Origin: Pseudomonas oligotrophica | GTDB taxonomy: Bacteria > Pseudomonadota > Gammaproteobacteria > Pseudomonadales > Pseudomonadaceae | Direction of reading: 5' to 3' | Assembly: GCF_021726475.1 (NCBI RefSeq) | Contig: NZ_JAKJRU010000002.1 | Coordinates: 248,001 to 312,000, forward strand | Length of the DNA stretch: 64,000 nucleotides | In this document: in pieces, positions 10,543 through 23,014 of the stretch | Layout of the letters: every line of letters begins with the position of its first letter | Numbering within the stretch: position 1 is the first letter of the stretch | Translations under genes and position numbers: made by a program | Notes under the pieces: generated by a model | Told to the model about the DNA's origin: nothing | The model's input: the letters and a program-made list of their open reading frames with translations, nothing else | Database searches by the model: none

Positions 10543-11123
10543 ACGAACAACTGCTGGCCATCGTCCAGGAGTGGCGTGGCCCGTTGCTGCTGGCGGCGCA
10601 GGTACTGGCGATCCTGCTGGGCGCCTACCTGCTGCAACGCCTGGTGGTGCGCGCGCTGACCCGCCTGGGTGGCCGCTACCCGCTGCCGCCGGAGCTGCTG
10701 CTGCCGGTGCGCGGCGGCATCCGCTGGCTGATCCTCGGGGGCGCGCTGATCATGGTGCTGGAGCGCTTCGGCGTCTCTGCCGCGGTGCTGTGGACGGCCA
10801 TTTCCGGCTTCGTCGCGGTGGCGGCGGTGGCCTTCTTCGCGATCTGGAGCGTGCTCTCCAACCTGCTCTGCGCGGTGCTGATCCTGATGCTCGGCCCGTT
10901 CCGCCTGGGCGACGTGGTCGAGCTGGTCGAGGCGGCCGACAAGCCCATCGTCAAGGGTCGGGTGATCGACATCAACCTGCTCTACACCACCCTGGAAGAA
11001 GTCGCCGAGCCCGGAACCGGGGCCCTGGTGCAGGTGCCCAACAGCCTGTTCTTCCAGAAAGCCGTACGCCGCTGGCGTGGCGGCGACCTGCATTTCCTCA
11101 ACCAGAACCTGCAAGAGAAGTAA
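10539..11123 (+). CDS. Small MscS-type mechanosensitive channel family protein
   Basis: Integral membrane protein of 194 residues resembling the minimal core of MscS. Hydrophobic segments lie at about residues 15-35, 60-80 and 85-110; the last (GFVAVAAVAFFAIWSVLSNLL) matches the Gly/Ala-rich pore helix TM3, and the following FRLGDVVELVEAADKPI fits the MscS beta domain. It is shorter than MscS (286 residues) and lacks most of the C-terminal cytoplasmic vestibule. Role presumably turgor relief. The terC gene follows two bases after the stop. Confidence 0.85.
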
Positions 11124-11125
11124 CT

Positions 11126-11884
11126 ATGGAATGGCTCAGCAACCCGGAAATCTGGGTCGCTTTTCTGACGTTGACCGCCCTGGAGATCGTCCTCGGCATC
11201 GACAACATCATCTTTATCTCGATCCTGGTCAGCCGCCTGCCGAAGGCCCAGCAGCCGCGTGCACGCTTCTTCGGCCTGGGCCTGGCGATGGGCACGCGCA
11301 TCCTGCTGCTGCTGTCGATCGCCTGGGTCATGCGCCTGACCAACGACCTGTTCAGCGTGCTCGGGCAGGGCGTGTCCGGGCGTGACCTGATCCTGTTCTT
11401 CGGCGGCCTGTTCCTGCTGTTCAAGAGCACCATGGAAATCTGGCACAGCGTCGAGGGCGAGGAGCAGGAGCAGTCGGCGGCGGGCGCGGCCAAGGCCGGC
11501 TTCATCGGCATCATCCTGCAGATCGCGGTGATCGACATCGTCTTCTCGCTCGACTCGGTGATCACCGCGGTCGGCCTGGTGGACAACGTGCCGGTGATGG
11601 TTGCCGCGATCGTCATCGCCGTGCTGGTGATGATGGCCGCCGCCGGCACCATCAGCGACTTCATCGAGCACCATCCGACGCTGAAGATCCTCGCCCTGTC
11701 GTTCCTCATCGTAGTCGGCACGCTGCTGATCGCCGAGTCGTTCGACGTGCACGTGCCCAAGGGCTACGTCTACTTCGCCATGGCCTTCTCGCTGGGTGTC
11801 GAGGCGCTGAACATCCGCATGCGCAAGGCCATGCGGCGCAAGCTCAAGGAACCGGTCAAGCTCGGCAAGGACATGCCGGACTGA
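11126..11884 (+). CDS. TerC family integral membrane protein
   Basis: 252-residue protein with about seven predicted transmembrane helices and the TerC signature ALEIVLGIDNIIFISILVSR, repeated in the second half as VIDIVFSLDSVITAVGLVD. The acidic residues in these motifs are thought to bind metal. TerC proteins are linked to tellurite resistance and, more recently, to manganese export and secretion. The ATG at 11126 follows the channel gene directly; a much longer in-frame extension overlaps it and is rejected. Confidence 0.92.
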   Translation: MEWLSNPEIWVAFLTLTALEIVLGIDNIIFISILVSRLPKAQQPRARFFGLGLAMGTRILLLLSIAWVMRLTNDLFSVLGQGVSGRDLILFFGGLFLLFKSTMEIWHSVEGEEQEQSAAGAAKAGFIGIILQIAVIDIVFSLDSVITAVGLVDNVPVMVAAIVIAVLVMMAAAGTISDFIEHHPTLKILALSFLIVVGTLLIAESFDVHVPKGYVYFAMAFSLGVEALNIRMRKAMRRKLKEPVKLGKDMPD

Positions 11885-11922
11885 TCGCACCGGCCGGCTG
11901 CCGGCTGCATGGGAGATAGCAG

Positions 11923-12555
11923 ATGTCATTCGAAACCTGGCTCGCCTTCTTCGCCGCGTGCTGGATCATCAGCCTGTCGCCGGGCGCGGGGGCCATCGCC
12001 TCGATGTCCTGCGGGCTGCAGTACGGCTTCTGGCGCGGCTACTGGAATGCCATCGGCCTGCAGCTGGCGCTGGTGCTGCAGATTGCCGTGGTCGCCGCCG
12101 GTGTCGGTGCGGTGCTGGCGACCTCGGCGCTGGCCTTCAGCCTGATCAAGTGGTTCGGCGTCGCCTACCTGCTGTGGCTGGCGCTCAAGCAGTGGCAGGC
12201 GCTGCCCGAGGCCCTGCATGACCCGGCCATCGGGCGCCCCATCGGCCGGCCGCTGAGCCTGGTGCTGCGCGGCTTCCTGGTCAATGCCAGCAACCCCAAG
12301 GCGATCGTGTTCATCCTCGCGGTGCTGCCGCAGTTCCTCGACCCGCGGGCGCCGCTGCTGATGCAGTACGTGCAGATGGCGGCGACCATGGTGCTGGTCG
12401 ACCTGGTGGTCATGGCCGGCTACACCGGGCTCGCCGCGAAGGTCTTGCGCCTGCTGCGCACGCCGCGCCAGCAGCGCCTGGTCAACCGCAGCTTCGCCGC
12501 CATGTTCGCCGGCGCCGCGGCGCTGCTGGCCACCGTGCGGCGGGCCGCGGTGTGA
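11923..12555 (+). CDS. LysE/RhtB-family amino acid exporter
   Basis: 210-residue inner-membrane protein with about six hydrophobic segments. The family N-terminus is clear (SLSPGAGAIASMSCGLQYGF, corresponding to the usual PGP motif region), with FLVNASNPKAIVFILAVLPQF later. Members export homoserine, threonine, lysine or related compounds; the substrate cannot be told from sequence. GGGAGA precedes the ATG; the stop overlaps the next gene's GTG. Confidence 0.9.
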   Translation: MSFETWLAFFAACWIISLSPGAGAIASMSCGLQYGFWRGYWNAIGLQLALVLQIAVVAAGVGAVLATSALAFSLIKWFGVAYLLWLALKQWQALPEALHDPAIGRPIGRPLSLVLRGFLVNASNPKAIVFILAVLPQFLDPRAPLLMQYVQMAATMVLVDLVVMAGYTGLAAKVLRLLRTPRQQRLVNRSFAAMFAGAAALLATVRRAAV

Positions 12556-13028
12556 GCGAGCCGGCCCTGCCGCTGCGCGTCTGGATCGACGCCGACGCCT
12601 GTCCGCGCGCGGCCCGCGACCAGGTGGTGAAGTTCGCCCTCAAGCGCGGCCTGGAGGTGGTGCTGGTGGCCGGGCAGAGCCAGGTCAAGCCGGCGTTCGC
12701 CTGCGTGCGGCTGATCGTGGTGCCCAGCGGGCCGGATGCCGCCGATGACTATCTGGTCGAGCATGCACAGCCCGGCGAGCTGGTGATCTGCAGCGACGTG
12801 CCGCTGGCCGACCGGCTGGTGAAGAAGGGCGTGGCGGCGCTTGACCCGCGCGGCCGCGAGTTCGACCCGCGCAACATGGGCGAGCGCCTGGCGGTGCGCA
12901 ACCTGTTCACCGACCTGCGCGAACAGGGCCAGATGTACGGCGGCCAGGCCGCCTACGGCGAGCGCGATCGACAGGCCTTCGCCAACGCCCTGGATCGCCT
13001 GCTCACCCGGCTGATGCGCGAGCGCTGA
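12552..13028 (+). CDS. YaiI/YqxD family protein (DUF188)
   Basis: 158-residue cytosolic protein of the UPF0178/DUF188 family. The N-terminal VWIDADACPRAARDQVV carries the conserved Asp residues of a PIN-like fold, followed by VVPSGPDAADDYLVE and CSDVPLADRLVKKG, consistent with a metal-dependent nuclease-like site, although no activity is established. Start is GTG (overlap GTGA with the exporter), supported by the family N-terminus. Confidence 0.9.
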   Translation: MSEPALPLRVWIDADACPRAARDQVVKFALKRGLEVVLVAGQSQVKPAFACVRLIVVPSGPDAADDYLVEHAQPGELVICSDVPLADRLVKKGVAALDPRGREFDPRNMGERLAVRNLFTDLREQGQMYGGQAAYGERDRQAFANALDRLLTRLMRER

Positions 13029-13037
13029 GCCACGCGT

Positions 13038-13505
13038 TCAGCCGCACAGGTAGGTGCCGGTGCCGACGGCGATCAGCAGGCCGTCTTCGTTGTGCAGTTC
13101 CGAACGCACCACTGCGACCTTGTTGCCCGAGCGCAGCAGCATGGCGGTGGCGCTGAAGCGCTGGCCGCGTCCGGGGCGCAGGTAGTCGATGCGCAGGTCG
13201 ATGGTGCCGAGCCGGGCCAGCTTGGCCGCGCGCTCGGCCTCGTCCAGGTGACGGTGGCGGTCGAAGGCACCGACCATCGCCATGGCACCGCCGGCGACGT
13301 CCAGCAGCGAGGCGATCACCCCGCCATGCAGGATGCCGTGGACGAAGTTGCCGATCAGCTGCGGCTTCATCGGCAGGTGCATGACCACCCGCTCGGGGCC
13401 GATCTCGTCCAGCTCCATGCCCAGTTCGCGGTTGAAGGGGATGTGCTCGAACAGCTGGCGCACGGCTTCGTGCTCGGCCAGGGTCAGGTCGCCGTGTCGG
13501 TTCAT
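13038..13505 (-). CDS. Hotdog-fold thioesterase
   Basis: 155-residue protein of the PaaI/YbgC-like thioesterase superfamily that would hydrolyse an acyl-CoA; substrate unknown. The hotdog signature is seen in GNFVHGILHGGVIASLLDVAGG (central part HGGVIASLLDVAGG) with the Asp typical of the active-site helix, then LRIDYLRPGRGQRF and a terminal AVGTGTYL strand. It converges on the DUF188 gene with a 9-base gap and lies downstream of elbB on the same strand. Confidence 0.9.
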   Translation of the reverse strand: MNRHGDLTLAEHEAVRQLFEHIPFNRELGMELDEIGPERVVMHLPMKPQLIGNFVHGILHGGVIASLLDVAGGAMAMVGAFDRHRHLDEAERAAKLARLGTIDLRIDYLRPGRGQRFSATAMLLRSGNKVAVVRSELHNEDGLLIAVGTGTYLCG

Positions 13506-13621
13506 CGCAGCAGGCTCCGCGCAAGGGAAGCGACACGCTGCCTCAGGGCAGGGCGCGACGCCAGGGGCGGGGCGGGTGCGACGGTTCGATTGGCCGGATC
13601 GCCCTCGGCGTGGCGTCGCAG

Positions 13622-13643
13622 GCGGGCCGCAGCGGCGGCCCGC
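13622..13643 (-). terminator. Hairpin downstream of elbB
   Basis: A perfect 9-base stem (13622-13630 with 13635-13643) and a 4-base loop lie 9 bases beyond the elbB stop. There is no U-tract, so it may be a transcript-stabilising or weak terminator hairpin. The rest of the 147-base gap to the thioesterase gene shows nothing else. Confidence 0.5.
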
Positions 13644-13652
13644 GGCGGGCGG

Positions 13653-14318
13653 TCAGGCCTCGTGGGTCATTTCCAGTACGCGGTCGACCAGCTTGTAGAT
13701 GCCGCCGGCCGCCTGGCTGATGGACTCGGCCAGCATGTAGGCGGGGGTGGTGACCAGCTTGTGCTTCGGGTCTTCGACGATGTCGCTGACCTCGCAGGGC
13801 TGGTGCTCGGCGCCCATCTGCACCACCGCCTTGGCGGCATCGTCCTCGTCGCTGCCCAGGGTGCAGACCACGCCCTTGCCGAAGATCTGCGCGGCCATGG
13901 TCGGCGCGATGCACATCATGCCGACCGGCTTGCCGGCCCGGGCGAATTCCTGGGCCACGCGCAGCACCTCGGGCAGCACCTGGCTGGCGGCACCCTGGCT
14001 GGCGAAGGAGCTGAGGTTCTTCGCCGCGCCGAAGCCGCCCGGCATGATCAGCGCGTCGAAGTCCTCGGCACGCGCCTCGCGAAGGTCCTTGATGTTGCCG
14101 CGGGCCAGGCGCGCCGCCTCGGTCAGCACGTTGCGGCTCTCGGGCATCTCCTCGCCGGTCATGTGGTTGACGACATGGGCCTGCGGGATGTCCGGCGCGA
14201 AGCACTGCACGCTGGCACCCCGCTGGTCCAGGCGCAGCAGGGTGATGACGCTCTCATAGATCTCCGAGCCGTCGTAGACACCACAGCCGGACAGGATCAC
14301 GGCGACTTTCTTGTTCAT
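13653..14318 (-). CDS. elbB: Isoprenoid biosynthesis glyoxalase ElbB (DJ-1/PfpI family)
   Basis: 221-residue protein of the ElbB branch of the DJ-1/PfpI superfamily, with weak glyoxalase activity reported for the E. coli homologue. The nucleophile-elbow cysteine is in VGMMCIAPTMAAQ, and the N-terminus MNKKVAVILSGCGVYDGSEI is the family start. GFGAAKNLSSFA and TPAYMLAESISQ are further conserved blocks. CAGGAG sits 5-10 bases before the ATG at 14318; upstream in-frame extension has no ribosome site. It is divergent from hemB. Confidence 0.92.
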   Translation of the reverse strand: MNKKVAVILSGCGVYDGSEIYESVITLLRLDQRGASVQCFAPDIPQAHVVNHMTGEEMPESRNVLTEAARLARGNIKDLREARAEDFDALIMPGGFGAAKNLSSFASQGAASQVLPEVLRVAQEFARAGKPVGMMCIAPTMAAQIFGKGVVCTLGSDEDDAAKAVVQMGAEHQPCEVSDIVEDPKHKLVTTPAYMLAESISQAAGGIYKLVDRVLEMTHEA

Positions 14319-14370
14319 GGCGATACTCCTGGATGGGTTCGATGCCCCGGGCGGGGCGGGTGCAAGGCCG

Positions 14371-14399
14371 ATGCTAAAGCCTGGGCGGTCGCCAGGTAA
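14371..14399 (-). promoter_or_regulatory. Candidate elbB promoter
   Basis: On the minus strand TTACCT (14394-14399) is followed by TAGCAT (14371-14376) after 17 bases. The region between here and the PHO box (14400-14526) is GC-rich and shows no feature I can name. Confidence 0.4.
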
Positions 14400-14503
14400 G
14401 CCCCTGCATGGCCGATTGGATGGCGCCTGCGCGTGGGCGTTCCGCTGGCCACCGGCGCGGGCGACAAAGCACTGGCATGGGGCGCGCCGGCTGGCCACAA
14501 TGA

Positions 14504-15613
<1,110 letters not shown>

Positions 15614-15626
15614 GCCCGGGGCACAC

Positions 15627-17831
15627 ATGAATCAGGGACTCAGCGAAACGCAGTTGCAGATCGATGATGCGCAGGAGGTGGCGGCCCGGCCGGCCGCCGA
15701 GCCGGTGGTGCCGGAGCCGCCGGCAGTCGAACCGGAACCGGCGCCGCCCGCCCCGGTTGCGAACCTGGATGACACCAGCCTGTACATCCATCGAGAACTG
15801 TCGCAACTGCAATTCAACATCCGCGTGCTGGAGCAGGCGCTGGACGAGTCCTACCCACTGCTCGAGCGGCTGAAGTTCCTGCTGATCTTCTCCAGCAACC
15901 TCGACGAGTTCTTCGAGATCCGGGTCGCCGGGCTGAAGAAGCGCGTCACCTTCGCCCGCGAGCAGGCCGGCGCCGACGGCCTGCAGCCGCACCAGGCGCT
16001 GGCGCGCATCTGCGAGGTGGTCCACGAGCAGGTCGAGCGGCAGTACGCGATCCTCAACGAGGTGCTGCTGCCGGAGCTGGCCAAGCACCAGATCCGCTTC
16101 ATCCGCCGCCGCCACTGGACCACCAAGCTCAAGGCCTGGGTGCGGCGCTATTTCCGCGACGAGATCGCGCCGATCATCACGCCGATCGGCCTGGACCCGA
16201 CGCACCCCTTCCCGCTGCTGGTCAACAAGAGCCTGAACTTCATCGTCGAGCTCGAAGGTATCGACGCCTTCGGCCGCGACTCGGGCCTGGCGATCATCCC
16301 GGCGCCGCGCTCGCTGCCACGGGTGATCCGCGTGCCGGAGGAGGTCAGCGGCGCGGGCGACCACTTCGTCTTCCTCTCCTCGATGATCCACGCGCATGCC
16401 GACGACCTGTTCCATGGCATGCGCGTCAAGGGCTGCTACCAGTTCCGCCTGACCCGCAACGCCGACCTCTCGGTCGATACCGAGGACGTCGAGGACCTGG
16501 CCCGTGCCCTGCGCGGGGAGCTGATCTCGCGGCGCTATGGCGACGCGGTGCGCCTGGAGGTGGTCGACACCTGCCCGAAGCACCTGGCCGACTTCCTGCT
16601 CAAGCAGTTCGGCCTGGCCGAGAGCGAGATGTACCGGGTCAACGGGCCGGTCAACCTGACCCGGCTGTTCAGCGTCACCGGCCTGGACAGCCACCCGGAG
16701 CTGCAGTACGCGCCGTTCACGCCGTCGATTCCCAAGTTGCTGCATAACAGCGAGAACATCTTCAGCGTGGTCGGCAAGCAGGACATCCTGCTGATGCACC
16801 CGTTCGAGTCGTTCACTCCCGTGGTCGACCTGCTGCGCGAGGCGGCCAAGGACCCGAACGTGCTGGCGGTCAAGCAGACCCTGTACCGCTCCGGGGCGAA
16901 CTCCGAGATCGTCGACGCGCTGGTCGAGGCGGCGCGTAACGGCAAGGAGGTCACCGCGGTGATCGAGCTGCGCGCGCGCTTCGACGAGGAATCCAACCTG
17001 CAGCTGGCCAGCCGCCTGCAACAGGCCGGCGCGGTGGTGATCTACGGCGTGGTCGGCTACAAGACCCACGCCAAGATGATGCTGATCCTGCGCCGCGAGA
17101 ACGGCGAGCTGTGTCGCTACGCGCACCTGGGCACCGGCAATTACCACGCCGGCAACGCGCGCCTGTACACCGACTACAGCCTGCTGACCTCCGATGACGC
17201 GCTGTGCGAGGATGTCTCCAAGCTGTTCAGCCAGCTGATCGGCATGGGCAAGGTGATGCGCATGAAGAAGCTGCTGCATTCGCCGTTCACCCTGAAGAAG
17301 GCGCTGCTCGACCTGATCGCCCAGGAGACCCAGCACGCCGCCGAAGGCAAGCCGGCGCACATCATCCTCAAGATCAACTCGCTGACCGATGCGAAGATGA
17401 TCAAGGCGCTGTACAAGGCCAGCCAGACCGGCGTGCGCATCGACCTGATCGTGCGCGGCATGTGCTGCCTGCGCCCGGGCATCGCCGGCGTCTCGCACAA
17501 CATCCAGGTGCGCTCGATCATCGGTCGCTTCCTCGAGCACAGCCGGGTGTTCTACTTCCACAACGACGGCGACGAGAAGCTCTATTTGTCCAGCGCCGAC
17601 TGGATGGAACGCAACCTCGACCGCCGCGTGGAAACCTGCTTCCCGGTCGAGGGCAAGAAGTTGGTGACGCGGGTGAAGAAGGAGCTCGAGGCATTCCTCA
17701 CCGACAACACGCAGAGCTGGATCCTGCAGCCCGACGGCAGCTACGTGCGCAACAGTCCGACCGGCAACCAGCTCGCGCGCAGCGTGCAGAACACCCTGCT
17801 CGAGCGGCTGAGCAACACCGCCGGGCGTTGA
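15627..17831 (+). CDS. ppk: Polyphosphate kinase 1
   Basis: Membrane-associated enzyme that polymerises the ATP gamma-phosphate into inorganic polyphosphate. 734 residues. An acidic, Pro-rich N-terminal tail (about 45 residues) precedes the N domain ([20 protein letters not shown]). The two conserved catalytic histidines lie in [14 protein letters not shown] and [20 protein letters not shown]; the late [16 protein letters not shown] and [14 protein letters not shown] blocks form the phospholipase-D-like second active-site half. It follows hemB closely and converges on ppx, which encodes the degrading enzyme. Confidence 0.96.
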   Translation: MNQGLSETQLQIDDAQEVAARPAAEPVVPEPPAVEPEPAPPAPVANLDDTSLYIHRELSQLQFNIRVLEQALDESYPLLERLKFLLIFSSNLDEFFEIRVAGLKKRVTFAREQAGADGLQPHQALARICEVVHEQVERQYAILNEVLLPELAKHQIRFIRRRHWTTKLKAWVRRYFRDEIAPIITPIGLDPTHPFPLLVNKSLNFIVELEGIDAFGRDSGLAIIPAPRSLPRVIRVPEEVSGAGDHFVFLSSMIHAHADDLFHGMRVKGCYQFRLTRNADLSVDTEDVEDLARALRGELISRRYGDAVRLEVVDTCPKHLADFLLKQFGLAESEMYRVNGPVNLTRLFSVTGLDSHPELQYAPFTPSIPKLLHNSENIFSVVGKQDILLMHPFESFTPVVDLLREAAKDPNVLAVKQTLYRSGANSEIVDALVEAARNGKEVTAVIELRARFDEESNLQLASRLQQAGAVVIYGVVGYKTHAKMMLILRRENGELCRYAHLGTGNYHAGNARLYTDYSLLTSDDALCEDVSKLFSQLIGMGKVMRMKKLLHSPFTLKKALLDLIAQETQHAAEGKPAHIILKINSLTDAKMIKALYKASQTGVRIDLIVRGMCCLRPGIAGVSHNIQVRSIIGRFLEHSRVFYFHNDGDEKLYLSSADWMERNLDRRVETCFPVEGKKLVTRVKKELEAFLTDNTQSWILQPDGSYVRNSPTGNQLARSVQNTLLERLSNTAGR

Positions 17832-17854
17832 GCCCGGCGCGCGGCAGGAGGGGC

Positions 17855-17880
17855 AAGGCCCGGCATGTGCCGGGCCTTTT
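17855..17880. terminator. Bidirectional terminator between ppk and ppx
   Basis: AAGGCCCGGCA (17855-17865) and TGCCGGGCCTT (17868-17878) form an almost perfect stem with T residues on the plus-strand side and A residues at its left base. It serves both convergent genes. Confidence 0.88.
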
Positions 17881-17882
17881 CG

Positions 17883-19385
17883 TCAGCGCACGTTGAGCGT
17901 GAAGTCGATGCGCTTGAGCCACTCGGCTTCCTGGGCGAAGTCGGCAGCGGTCAGCGGATTGCTCTGCAGCCAGTCACCGGGGAACAGCACTTCCATGCTG
18001 TCGCCGCTGACCTTGAGCTGGTATTCCGGCGCCTGCTGCGGGCCGCGGATGTGGTGAAAGAGGATGGCGAAGCGCAGCAGCACGCAGAGGCGGGTCAGCT
18101 TGATGCCGTCCTCGCTGAGCTCCTCGAATCGGGCCTTGGGGATGTTGCGCCGGTGGCCTCGCACCAGCAGCGCGAGCATCTGCTGGTCCTGGCGGGAGAA
18201 GCCCGGCAGGTCGGAGTGCTCGATCAGGTAGGCGCCGTGCTTGTGGTAGTGGTAGTGGGCGATGTCCAGGCCCACCTCGTGGATGCGTGCGGCCCAGCCG
18301 AGCAGCTCGCGCAGGCGCTCGTCGTCCAGGCCCCAGTCGGCCGCCACCTGGTCGAAGGCCTCCAGCGCCTTGGCCTCGACCCGTGCCGCCTGCGCGGTAT
18401 CGACGTGGTAGCGCTCCATGAGGAAGCTCAGGGTGCGGTCGCGCACGTCCTCGCGGTGATGCCGGCCGAGCAGGTCGTAGAGCACGCCCTCGCGCAGGGC
18501 ACCCTCCGAATGACTCATGCTCTGCAGTTCGAGGGCGTCGAAGATCGCCTCGAGGATGGCCAGGCCGGCGGGAAACACGCCGCGGCGGTCCGGCTTGATG
18601 CCGTCCAGCTCGATGCGCTCGACGTCGCCGAGCTTGAACAGCCGACTCTTGAGCCAGGCGATGCCGCCCGGGTTGACCTCGCCGTTGCCCTGGCCGGCGG
18701 CCTGGATCGCCTGCGCCACGGCGCGAATCGTTCCCGAGGCGCCGATGCTCTGTTCCCAGCCCTGCCGGCGCAGGCTCTGCTCGATGCCCATCAGCTCCAG
18801 GCGAGCCGCGGTGTAGGCCTGGGCATAGCGCGCCGGGGTGATCTTGCCGTCGCGGAAGAAGCGCTGGGTATAGCTGACGCAGCCCATCTGCAGGCTCTCG
18901 CGCAGCTGCGAGTCGAAATGCTCGCCGATGATGAACTCGGTGCTGCCGCCGCCGATGTCGGCGACCAGGCGCTTGCCGGGCGCGCCGGGGTAGGTGTGGG
19001 CGACGCCGAGGTAGATCAGGCGGGCCTCCTCGCGGCCGGAGATCACCTCCACCTGGTGGTTGATGATCGATTCGGCGCGGCGGATGAACTCGGCACGGTT
19101 GCGCGCTTCGCGCAGGGCGTTGGTGCCGACCACGCGCACCGCGCCTTCGGGCAGGTGGTTGACCAGCTGGGCGAAGCGCCGCAGGCAGTCCAGGCCGCGC
19201 TGCATGGCGGCTTCGTCGAGCAGCCGCTGCTCGGTGATGCCGGCGGCCAGCTGCACCTTTTCGCCGAGCCGTTCGAGGATCCGCAGCTCGCCGTTGCTGG
19301 TGCGGGCCAGCACCATGTGGAAACTGTTGGAGCCCAGGTCCAGGGCGGCGATCAGGGGAAAGGCATCGGAGGAAGTCGTGCGCAT
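17883..19385 (-). CDS. ppx: Exopolyphosphatase
   Basis: Removes terminal phosphates from polyphosphate; paralogues also hydrolyse pppGpp. 500 residues in the ASKHA fold: phosphate-1 motif [15 protein letters not shown], the second motif [15 protein letters not shown], and a C-terminal HD-like helical domain ([20 protein letters not shown]). The start at 19385 ([16 protein letters not shown]) matches the family; the 19-residue upstream extension is unrelated. It is divergent from trxA. I looked for a PHO box in its upstream region and found only a wrongly spaced match. Confidence 0.95.
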   Translation of the reverse strand: MRTTSSDAFPLIAALDLGSNSFHMVLARTSNGELRILERLGEKVQLAAGITEQRLLDEAAMQRGLDCLRRFAQLVNHLPEGAVRVVGTNALREARNRAEFIRRAESIINHQVEVISGREEARLIYLGVAHTYPGAPGKRLVADIGGGSTEFIIGEHFDSQLRESLQMGCVSYTQRFFRDGKITPARYAQAYTAARLELMGIEQSLRRQGWEQSIGASGTIRAVAQAIQAAGQGNGEVNPGGIAWLKSRLFKLGDVERIELDGIKPDRRGVFPAGLAILEAIFDALELQSMSHSEGALREGVLYDLLGRHHREDVRDRTLSFLMERYHVDTAQAARVEAKALEAFDQVAADWGLDDERLRELLGWAARIHEVGLDIAHYHYHKHGAYLIEHSDLPGFSRQDQQMLALLVRGHRRNIPKARFEELSEDGIKLTRLCVLLRFAILFHHIRGPQQAPEYQLKVSGDSMEVLFPGDWLQSNPLTAADFAQEAEWLKRIDFTLNVR

Positions 19386-19492
19386 GGGCGGGTCTCGGAG
19401 CGGAACCGCGTCATCGTGACATGATCGACAGCTCATCGCCAACGCGGGGCGACGTCATGCCGCCGGGCGCGCGCCGGGCGATGGGCTGCGGC

Positions 19493-19521
19493 TTTCGATC
19501 CGCCGGCAACGGGGCTATGAT
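19493..19521 (+). promoter_or_regulatory. Promoter of trxA
   Basis: TTTCGA (19493-19498), 17 bases, TATGAT (19516-19521), 35 bases before the trxA ATG. A ribosome site CTGGAGA lies before the start. Confidence 0.5.
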
Positions 19522-19556
19522 GACGCCCACTTTCTGTTCGAAACCTGGAGACATCC

Positions 19557-19883
19557 ATGAGCGAGTACATCCACAACGTAACCGACACCAGCTTCGAGCA
19601 GGACGTGCTCCAGGCCGACGGTCCGGTGCTGGTCGACTACTGGGCCGAGTGGTGCGGCCCCTGCAAGATGATCGCTCCGGTGCTCGACGAGATTGCCAAG
19701 GACTACGAAGGCAAGCTCAAGGTGTGCAAGCTGAACATCGATGAAAACCAGGAAACCCCGCCCAAGTACGGCGTGCGTGGCATTCCGACGCTGATGCTGT
19801 TCAAGAACGGCAACGTCGAGGCGACCAAGGTCGGCGCCCTGTCCAAGTCGCAGCTGGCGGCCTTCCTGGACAGCAATATCTGA
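19557..19883 (+). CDS. trxA: Thioredoxin 1
   Basis: General cytosolic dithiol reductant, reduced by thioredoxin reductase. 108 residues with the active site WCGPC at residues 32-36, the cis-proline in GIPTLML and the usual C-terminal [11 protein letters not shown] helix. Placement beside rho is conserved across Gammaproteobacteria. Confidence 0.97.
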   Translation: MSEYIHNVTDTSFEQDVLQADGPVLVDYWAEWCGPCKMIAPVLDEIAKDYEGKLKVCKLNIDENQETPPKYGVRGIPTLMLFKNGNVEATKVGALSKSQLAAFLDSNI

Positions 19884-19899
19884 GCCTTCCGGCTCGGCC

Positions 19900-19928
19900 A
19901 AGGCCCTCGCAGATGCGGGGGCTTTTTT
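19900..19928 (+). terminator. trxA terminator
   Basis: AAGGCCCTCGC and GCGGGGGCTT (one mismatch or bulge) with loop AGAT, followed by a run of six T residues (19923-19928), 17 bases past the trxA stop. Confidence 0.85.
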
Positions 19929-19940
19929 ATGGGCGCAGGG

Positions 19941-20110
19941 TGGACGCTCGCGACATGCGGTGATAAATTCGGCCCCGCGACGCATTCTTCGTCGCCCTCT
20001 TGCATGTCGTCGCCGACGCACTTCAGCCTCTTGAAGCACAACGAACCCTCGTTCGTCTCCTGCAGCTCGGCCGCCCAAGCCCACGCTTCCGACCCCTCCT
20101 TGATCTTTCT
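19941..20110 (+). promoter_or_regulatory. rho promoter and C-rich leader
   Basis: TGGACG (19941-19946), 17 bases, TAAATT (19964-19969), giving a leader of about 135 bases. The leader from roughly 19976 is rich in C and pyrimidine runs (for example CCCTCTT, CCTCTT, CTCCTGC, CCCCTCC) with fewer G, the composition of a Rho utilisation site. rho is known to be autoregulated through its leader in E. coli. No strong Shine-Dalgarno precedes the ATG. Confidence 0.5.
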
Positions 20111-21370
<1,260 letters not shown>

Positions 21371-21389
21371 GCGTCGGGTCGTTTCACCG

Positions 21390-21410
21390 AGGCCGGGGAA
21401 ACCCGGCCTT
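21390..21410 (+). terminator. rho terminator
   Basis: AGGCCGGG and CCCGGCCT enclose a GAAA tetraloop (21398-21401). The trailing TCGTCTGTCTG is only weakly U-rich. Confidence 0.7.
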
Positions 21411-21425
21411 CGTCTGTCTGCCGGT

Positions 21426-21453
21426 TTGGATTTGCCCGGCCCGCGGCTACACT
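21426..21453 (+). promoter_or_regulatory. Candidate ubiD promoter
   Basis: TTGGAT (21426-21431), 16 bases, TACACT (21448-21453), 38 bases ahead of the ubiD ATG. Confidence 0.5.
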
Positions 21454-21491
21454 CTGCGGCCGAACCCTGCCGGACCCTGCGAGGCTCATGC

Positions 21492-22958
21492 ATGCAGTAC
21501 CGTGATCTGCGCGAATTCATCAGCGGCCTGGAACGGCGCGGCCAGCTCAGGCGCATCGCCACACCCGTGTCGCCTGTGCTGGAAATGACCGAGATCTGCG
21601 ACCGCACCTTGCGCAAGCAGGGGCCGGCGCTGCTGTTCGAGAAGCCGACCGGCTTCGACATGCCGGTGCTCGGCAACCTGTTCGGCACGCCCGGGCGGGT
21701 GGCGCTGGGCATGGGCGCCGAGGACGTCGGCGAGCTGCGCGAGATCGGCAAGCTGCTGGCCTTTCTCAAGGAGCCGGAGCCGCCGAAGGGGCTGAAGGAT
21801 GCCTGGAGCAAGCTGCCGATCTACAAGAAGGTCATCAGCATGGCGCCCAAGGTACTCAAGGATGCGCCCTGCCAGGAAGTGATCCTCGAGGGCGACGACG
21901 TCGACCTGGCGAAGATCCCGGTGCAGCACTGCTGGCCGGGGGACGCCGCGCCGCTGATCACCTGGGGCCTGACCATCACCCGCGGGCCGAACAAGGAACG
22001 GCAGAACCTCGGCATCTACCGCCAGCAGGTGATCGGCCGCAACAAGGTGATCATGCGCTGGCTGAGCCACCGCGGCGGCGCGCTCGACTACCGCGAGTGG
22101 TGCCAGAAGTATCCGGACCGGCCCTATCCGGTGGCCGTGGCGCTGGGTGCCGATCCGGCAACCATCCTCGGTGCGGTCACGCCGGTGCCCGATACCCTCT
22201 CCGAATATGCCTTCGCCGGCCTGCTGCGCGGCTCGCGCACCGAGCTGGTCAAGGCCATCGGCTCGGACCTGCAGGTGCCGGCCTACGCCGAGATCGTCCT
22301 CGAGGGGCATATCTACCCGGGCGAGACCGCACCGGAAGGCCCCTACGGCGACCACACCGGTTACTACAACGAGGTCGACACCTTTCCGGTGTTCACCGTC
22401 GAGCGCATCACCCATCGCCAGAATCCGGTCTACCACAGCACCTATACCGGCCGGCCGCCGGACGAGCCGGCGATCCTCGGCGTGGCGCTGAACGAAGTGT
22501 TCGTGCCGATCCTGCAGAAGCAGTTCCCGGAAATCGTCGACTTCTACCTGCCGCCCGAAGGCTGTTCCTATCGCATGGCGGTGGTGACCATGAAGAAGCA
22601 GTACCCCGGGCATGCCAAGCGGGTGATGCTCGGCGTCTGGTCGTTCCTGCGCCAGTTCATGTACACCAAGTTCGTCATCGTCACCGACGACGACATCAAC
22701 GCCCGCGACTGGAATGACGTGATCTGGGCCATCACCACGCGCATGGACCCCAAGCGCGACACCGTGCTGATCGACAACACCCCGATCGACTACCTCGACT
22801 TCGCTTCGCCAGTCTCCGGGCTGGGCTCGAAGATGGGTCTGGACGCGACCCACAAGTGGCCGGGCGAGACCAGCCGCGAGTGGGGCCGTGCCATCGTCCA
22901 GGACGAGGCGGTGAAGCGGCGGGTCGATGAACTCTGGGACCAGCTGGGTATCGACTGA
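21492..22958 (+). CDS. ubiD: 4-hydroxy-3-polyprenylbenzoate decarboxylase
   Basis: Decarboxylates the polyprenyl-hydroxybenzoate intermediate of ubiquinone synthesis, using the prenylated flavin made by UbiX. 488 residues, the normal family length. Recognised by the N-terminus [19 protein letters not shown] and conserved blocks [20 protein letters not shown] (contains the E-x-P-x-G region around the cofactor site), [13 protein letters not shown] and VDVD-type acidic turn at [14 protein letters not shown]. The flavin reductase gene follows 56 bases later. Confidence 0.96.
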   Translation: MQYRDLREFISGLERRGQLRRIATPVSPVLEMTEICDRTLRKQGPALLFEKPTGFDMPVLGNLFGTPGRVALGMGAEDVGELREIGKLLAFLKEPEPPKGLKDAWSKLPIYKKVISMAPKVLKDAPCQEVILEGDDVDLAKIPVQHCWPGDAAPLITWGLTITRGPNKERQNLGIYRQQVIGRNKVIMRWLSHRGGALDYREWCQKYPDRPYPVAVALGADPATILGAVTPVPDTLSEYAFAGLLRGSRTELVKAIGSDLQVPAYAEIVLEGHIYPGETAPEGPYGDHTGYYNEVDTFPVFTVERITHRQNPVYHSTYTGRPPDEPAILGVALNEVFVPILQKQFPEIVDFYLPPEGCSYRMAVVTMKKQYPGHAKRVMLGVWSFLRQFMYTKFVIVTDDDINARDWNDVIWAITTRMDPKRDTVLIDNTPIDYLDFASPVSGLGSKMGLDATHKWPGETSREWGRAIVQDEAVKRRVDELWDQLGID

Positions 22959-23014
22959 CAACAGGGCGCGCAGACGCCCGGCAGCCTTGGCGGAACATCC
23001 GCTCAACGATCGAC

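Noticed and set aside
19400..19440. Possible PHO box ahead of ppx (CTGTCGATCATGTCAC on the minus strand)
   Set aside because: The two TGTC cores are 9 bases apart instead of 11 and the halves match poorly.
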